Shown: in pieces, positions 61,945 through 64,000 of the stretch | How positions within the stretch are numbered: the stretch's first letter is position 1 | Layout of the letters: each line of letters opens with the position of its first letter | From: an uncultured Draconibacterium sp. | GTDB lineage: Bacteria > Bacteroidota > Bacteroidia > Bacteroidales > Prolixibacteraceae | DNA: 64,000 nt | Assembly: GCF_963677565.1 (NCBI RefSeq) | Contig: NZ_OY781981.1 | Location: 682,001-746,000, forward strand | Direction: 5' to 3' | Notes under the pieces: model-generated | What the model was told of the DNA's origin: nothing | The model's input: the letters and a program-made list of their open reading frames with translations, nothing else | Databases searched by the model: none | Translations under genes and position numbers: made by a program

Positions 61945-63486
61945 ATGGTCATATTTAAACGTTTTGGTAACTACCTTCGAAAGAAACTATTACTGATTAT
62001 TTTTATCGGATTTATACTTGGTATTGCTGTTACCATTTCTTCTCTTAAAGTCATTGAGGCTACCTCAACAAACGAATCATGCGAAGCGTGTCATGTACAT
62101 CCTCATGTTTTTGATTCATGGAAACTTTCTGTTCATCACGAAAACAGAACAGGAATGCACATCGGTTGTGTTGAATGCCACCTTCCGCCAAAAGGACAAG
62201 GTTATTTAATAGAAAAAGCAAAAGCCGGTGCACGCGATGCTTACGGTTATTTTTTTAAAGATAGTGCCGATTTTAACTGGGAAGCCAAATCCTCGCTCGA
62301 GCAGGCGCAACATTTCGTATTTGAAGAATCGTGTATTAATTGCCATAATAACTTATTTCCGTTAACACTTAACTCCGAAGGTCAGCAAGCGCACCTCTAT
62401 TATTCGCAAAACGAAGAAGAACTTCGCTGTATTAATTGCCACCTACATGTTGGGCACTACGACCCTAATGCACTGCACGCCAAAAACGTTGAGTTTGGAA
62501 GTGCCGGTGCCGAGGCAAAAGAACAATTTACAACTGCAGCTGATGTAACTGCTCACGAAGATTATACCGAAACCATTCCGGGAACAACCATTGCATTTAA
62601 CATGAAAGCCATTCCGGGCGGAAGTTTCAAAATCGGAAGTCCGGAGTCGGAACAAATGCGTAAAAGTGATGAAGGCCCGCAGAAAACGGTTAATGTAAGT
62701 CCGTTTTTTATGGCCGAAATAGAAGTAAGCTGGGATGAATACCTGGCATTTTACAGTGCCACTGCCGCCGAAGGCAGAACCACCGACACCGAAGGCACAC
62801 GCACCAAATCAGATGTCGAGGTTGATGCGATCTCTGGTCCAACACCGCCTTACGGACAACCTGACCAAAACTGGGGAATGGGAAGTCGTCCGGCTATTAC
62901 AATGAGCTACCATTCGGCCGAAACCTATTGCAAATGGTTATCGCAGGTTACCGGAAAAACGTACCGTCTGCCAACAGAAGCAGAGTGGGAATATGCAGCC
63001 CGCGGAGGCACCGAAACACCGTTCTTCTTTGAAGGTGATCCAAAAGATTTTAAAGACAAAAACTTTATTGGAAAACTATTCGGAAAAGGAAGCGACATTA
63101 TTAATAACTACGTAGTTTACGAGAAAAACAGCAGCCTGAAAACTGCCGAACCTGAAGTCGTTGAAACCAATCCGTTTGGGCTGAAAAACATGCTTGGAAA
63201 TGCTGCAGAATATTGTGCCGACTGGTACGCCAAAGACGCCTATTCGAACTTAAACGATGGAGTAACCGATCCGAAAGGACCGGCTTCGGGAGAGGAACAT
63301 GTTATTCGCGGCGGAACCTTTAAAAGCCCGGTTGGCGAAGTTAGAAGTGCTGCGCGCGATTACACCCGTAGCGAAGAATGGATGAAAACCGATCCGCAAA
63401 TGCCGAAAAGTATCTGGTGGCTGTCAGATTGTAATTATATTGGTTTCAGGGTGGTGTGCGAATTTGATGAAAAGACAGGAAAATAA
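61945..63486 (+). CDS. Tetraheme NapC/NrfH-like cytochrome fused to FGE-sulfatase-like (SUMF1/PvdO) domain
   Basis: A 513-residue protein from the ATG at 61945. One membrane anchor (about 15-36) is followed by four CxxCH heme sites: CEACH, CVECH, CINCH and CINCH, all before about residue 170. The sequence around the first two (SWKLSVHHENRTGMHIGCVE) is the NapC/NirT/NrfH style that takes electrons from menaquinol. From about 220 the formylglycine-generating-enzyme-like fold runs to the end: MKAIPGGSFKIGSPESEQMR, GKTYRLPTEAEWEYAARGGT, GNAAEYCADWY, VIRGGTF. The two FGE copper-binding cysteines are absent (RGGTFKSPVGEVRSAAR), so it is not a sulfatase activator. It precedes a Tat-exported oxidoreductase by 42 bp. 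Function unknown. Confidence 0.85.
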   Translation: MVIFKRFGNYLRKKLLLIIFIGFILGIAVTISSLKVIEATSTNESCEACHVHPHVFDSWKLSVHHENRTGMHIGCVECHLPPKGQGYLIEKAKAGARDAYGYFFKDSADFNWEAKSSLEQAQHFVFEESCINCHNNLFPLTLNSEGQQAHLYYSQNEEELRCINCHLHVGHYDPNALHAKNVEFGSAGAEAKEQFTTAADVTAHEDYTETIPGTTIAFNMKAIPGGSFKIGSPESEQMRKSDEGPQKTVNVSPFFMAEIEVSWDEYLAFYSATAAEGRTTDTEGTRTKSDVEVDAISGPTPPYGQPDQNWGMGSRPAITMSYHSAETYCKWLSQVTGKTYRLPTEAEWEYAARGGTETPFFFEGDPKDFKDKNFIGKLFGKGSDIINNYVVYEKNSSLKTAEPEVVETNPFGLKNMLGNAAEYCADWYAKDAYSNLNDGVTDPKGPASGEEHVIRGGTFKSPVGEVRSAARDYTRSEEWMKTDPQMPKSIWWLSDCNYIGFRVVCEFDEKTGK

Positions 63487-63528
63487 CTTATAAACTTGAA
63501 TCCTAAATTCAACTAAAACATTAATATC

Positions 63529-64000
63529 ATGAGCGACTACAATTTTTCAAGAAGAAAATTTTTAGCCGGAGCTGCAACAGTAGGCGCAGCAGGGGCTATG
63601 GGAATCGGAACTTTGTCATCATGCTCTGGCGGAGGCTCTGCCGCAAGTGGCGAATACGATTGGCTACAACGAGAGTACAACTATCCTCCTCTGCTTGATG
63701 AAGTGCCTGCCGGAACAGTTTTAAAAGCCGGAGTTGTTGGTTGCGGGGGACGTGGAACTGGCGCAGCTCTTAACTTTCTGGAAGCAGGCGGTTCAACCGT
63801 TCAGGTAACTGCATTGGCCGATGTTTTTCAGGACAGATTGGACAGTTGTGCAGAAAAAATTAAAACAGAAACCGGACAGGAAGTTCCTGCCGAAAACTGT
63901 TTCCTGGGTTTTGATGCTTATGAAAAAGTGCTCGATTCGGGTGTTGACATTGTAATACTGGCCACTCCGCCAAAATTCCGTCCTGAGCAATTCGAAGCGG
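63529..64000 (+). CDS. Gfo/Idh/MocA family oxidoreductase, Tat-exported (partial, runs off the window)
   Basis: The first 157 residues of a protein cut by the window edge. Twin-arginine signal FSRRKFLAGAATVGAAG, followed by SSCSGG, where a Cys could take a lipid. Then the Rossmann NAD-binding start LKAGVVGCGGRGTGAALNFL and VDIVILATPPKFRPE, as in Gfo/Idh/MocA. Secreted Gfo/Idh/MocA enzymes carry their cofactor from the cytoplasm. Co-transcription with the tetraheme-FGE fusion is likely from the 42-bp gap. Confidence 0.85.
   Translation, partial: MSDYNFSRRKFLAGAATVGAAGAMGIGTLSSCSGGGSAASGEYDWLQREYNYPPLLDEVPAGTVLKAGVVGCGGRGTGAALNFLEAGGSTVQVTALADVFQDRLDSCAEKIKTETGQEVPAENCFLGFDAYEKVLDSGVDIVILATPPKFRPEQFEA

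Noticed and set aside
61945..63486. Active formylglycine-generating enzyme (sulfatase activator)
   Set aside because: The two copper-binding cysteines near the RGGTF motif are missing and no sulfatase gene is in view.
1..64000. tRNA, rRNA, tmRNA, prophage or insertion sequences
   Set aside because: No cloverleaf, rRNA core sequence, transposase, integrase or phage structural gene was recognised on either strand.

Overview
The window reads as chromosomal DNA of a Bacteroidota bacterium, most likely class Bacteroidia and plausibly the marine/sediment Marinilabiliales-Prolixibacteraceae group. The evidence is several TonB-dependent receptors with carboxypeptidase-like N-terminal domains, an Ig-like lipoprotein and a PorT-type barrel typical of the phylum, TAnnTTTG-type promoters, no Shine-Dalgarno pattern, and AT-rich intergenic DNA full of small palindromes. 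The phylum call is firm; the family is a guess from gene style. There is no tRNA, rRNA, CRISPR array, insertion sequence or phage.

Layout. (1) 38-886: a metallophosphoesterase gene interrupted by one in-frame TAA. (2) 1054-12056: a phosphate block with a lipoprotein beta-propeller phytase, its TonB-dependent receptor, two paralogous PiT permeases with fused PhoU-like tails, and a PhoR/PhoB-type two-component pair. AT-rich repeats with an 11-bp period lie upstream of several of these genes and may be the operator. (3) 12108-15667: housekeeping (PAP2-like protein, RpoN, AsnS). (4) 15915-25681: nine genes on one strand forming a metal-efflux and envelope-stress unit: TolC, membrane-fusion protein, CzcA-type RND pump, DUF4405 protein, ECF sigma factor, zinc-finger anti-sigma factor, two Spy/CpxP-like proteins and a DUF2202 protein. 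Three copies of one ECF-type promoter (CGCAAGTTTT, 11 bp, GTGTCATA) sit in front of tolC, the DUF4405 gene and the anti-sigma gene, so the sigma factor's regulon can be read from the sequence. (5) 25682-28890: an accessory island with palindromic repeats, an orphan gene, a 21-bp-period repeat patch and two gene-cassette-like units (YARHG and HEAT-repeat genes) separated by an integron attC-like site, with no integrase.

(6) 28897-34900: PpsR-type regulator, penicillin acylase family enzyme, DUF2147 protein, radical SAM protein, coiled-coil membrane protein. (7) 35087-40423: two convergent TonB-dependent receptors that both carry a Cys-x-x-Cys in the plug; the second follows a His-rich small membrane protein and has perfect dyads upstream. 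(8) 40450-56146: mostly core genes (DUF3859, Ig-like lipoprotein, RNase R, TetR regulator, GHL10 hydrolase, SRAP peptidase, SDR, PNPOx-like, DNA primase, sirtuin lacking zinc cysteines, PorT barrel, globin) and a 711-bp gap holding a candidate structured RNA. (9) 56361-60713: a sulfur block with a split YeeE/YedE transporter, two rhodanese-fold proteins lacking the catalytic cysteine, a tandem rhodanese that has both cysteines, and a YD-repeat-like lipoprotein. (10) 60835-64000: ComF, a possible small RNA, then a membrane tetraheme cytochrome fused to a formylglycine-generating-enzyme-like domain, followed by the start of a Tat-exported Gfo/Idh/MocA oxidoreductase that runs off the window.

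The strongest candidates for something new are the self-contained ECF regulon (4), the attC/cassette remnant (5), the tetraheme-FGE fusion with its Tat-exported partner (10), and the split transporter with cysteine-less rhodaneses (9).
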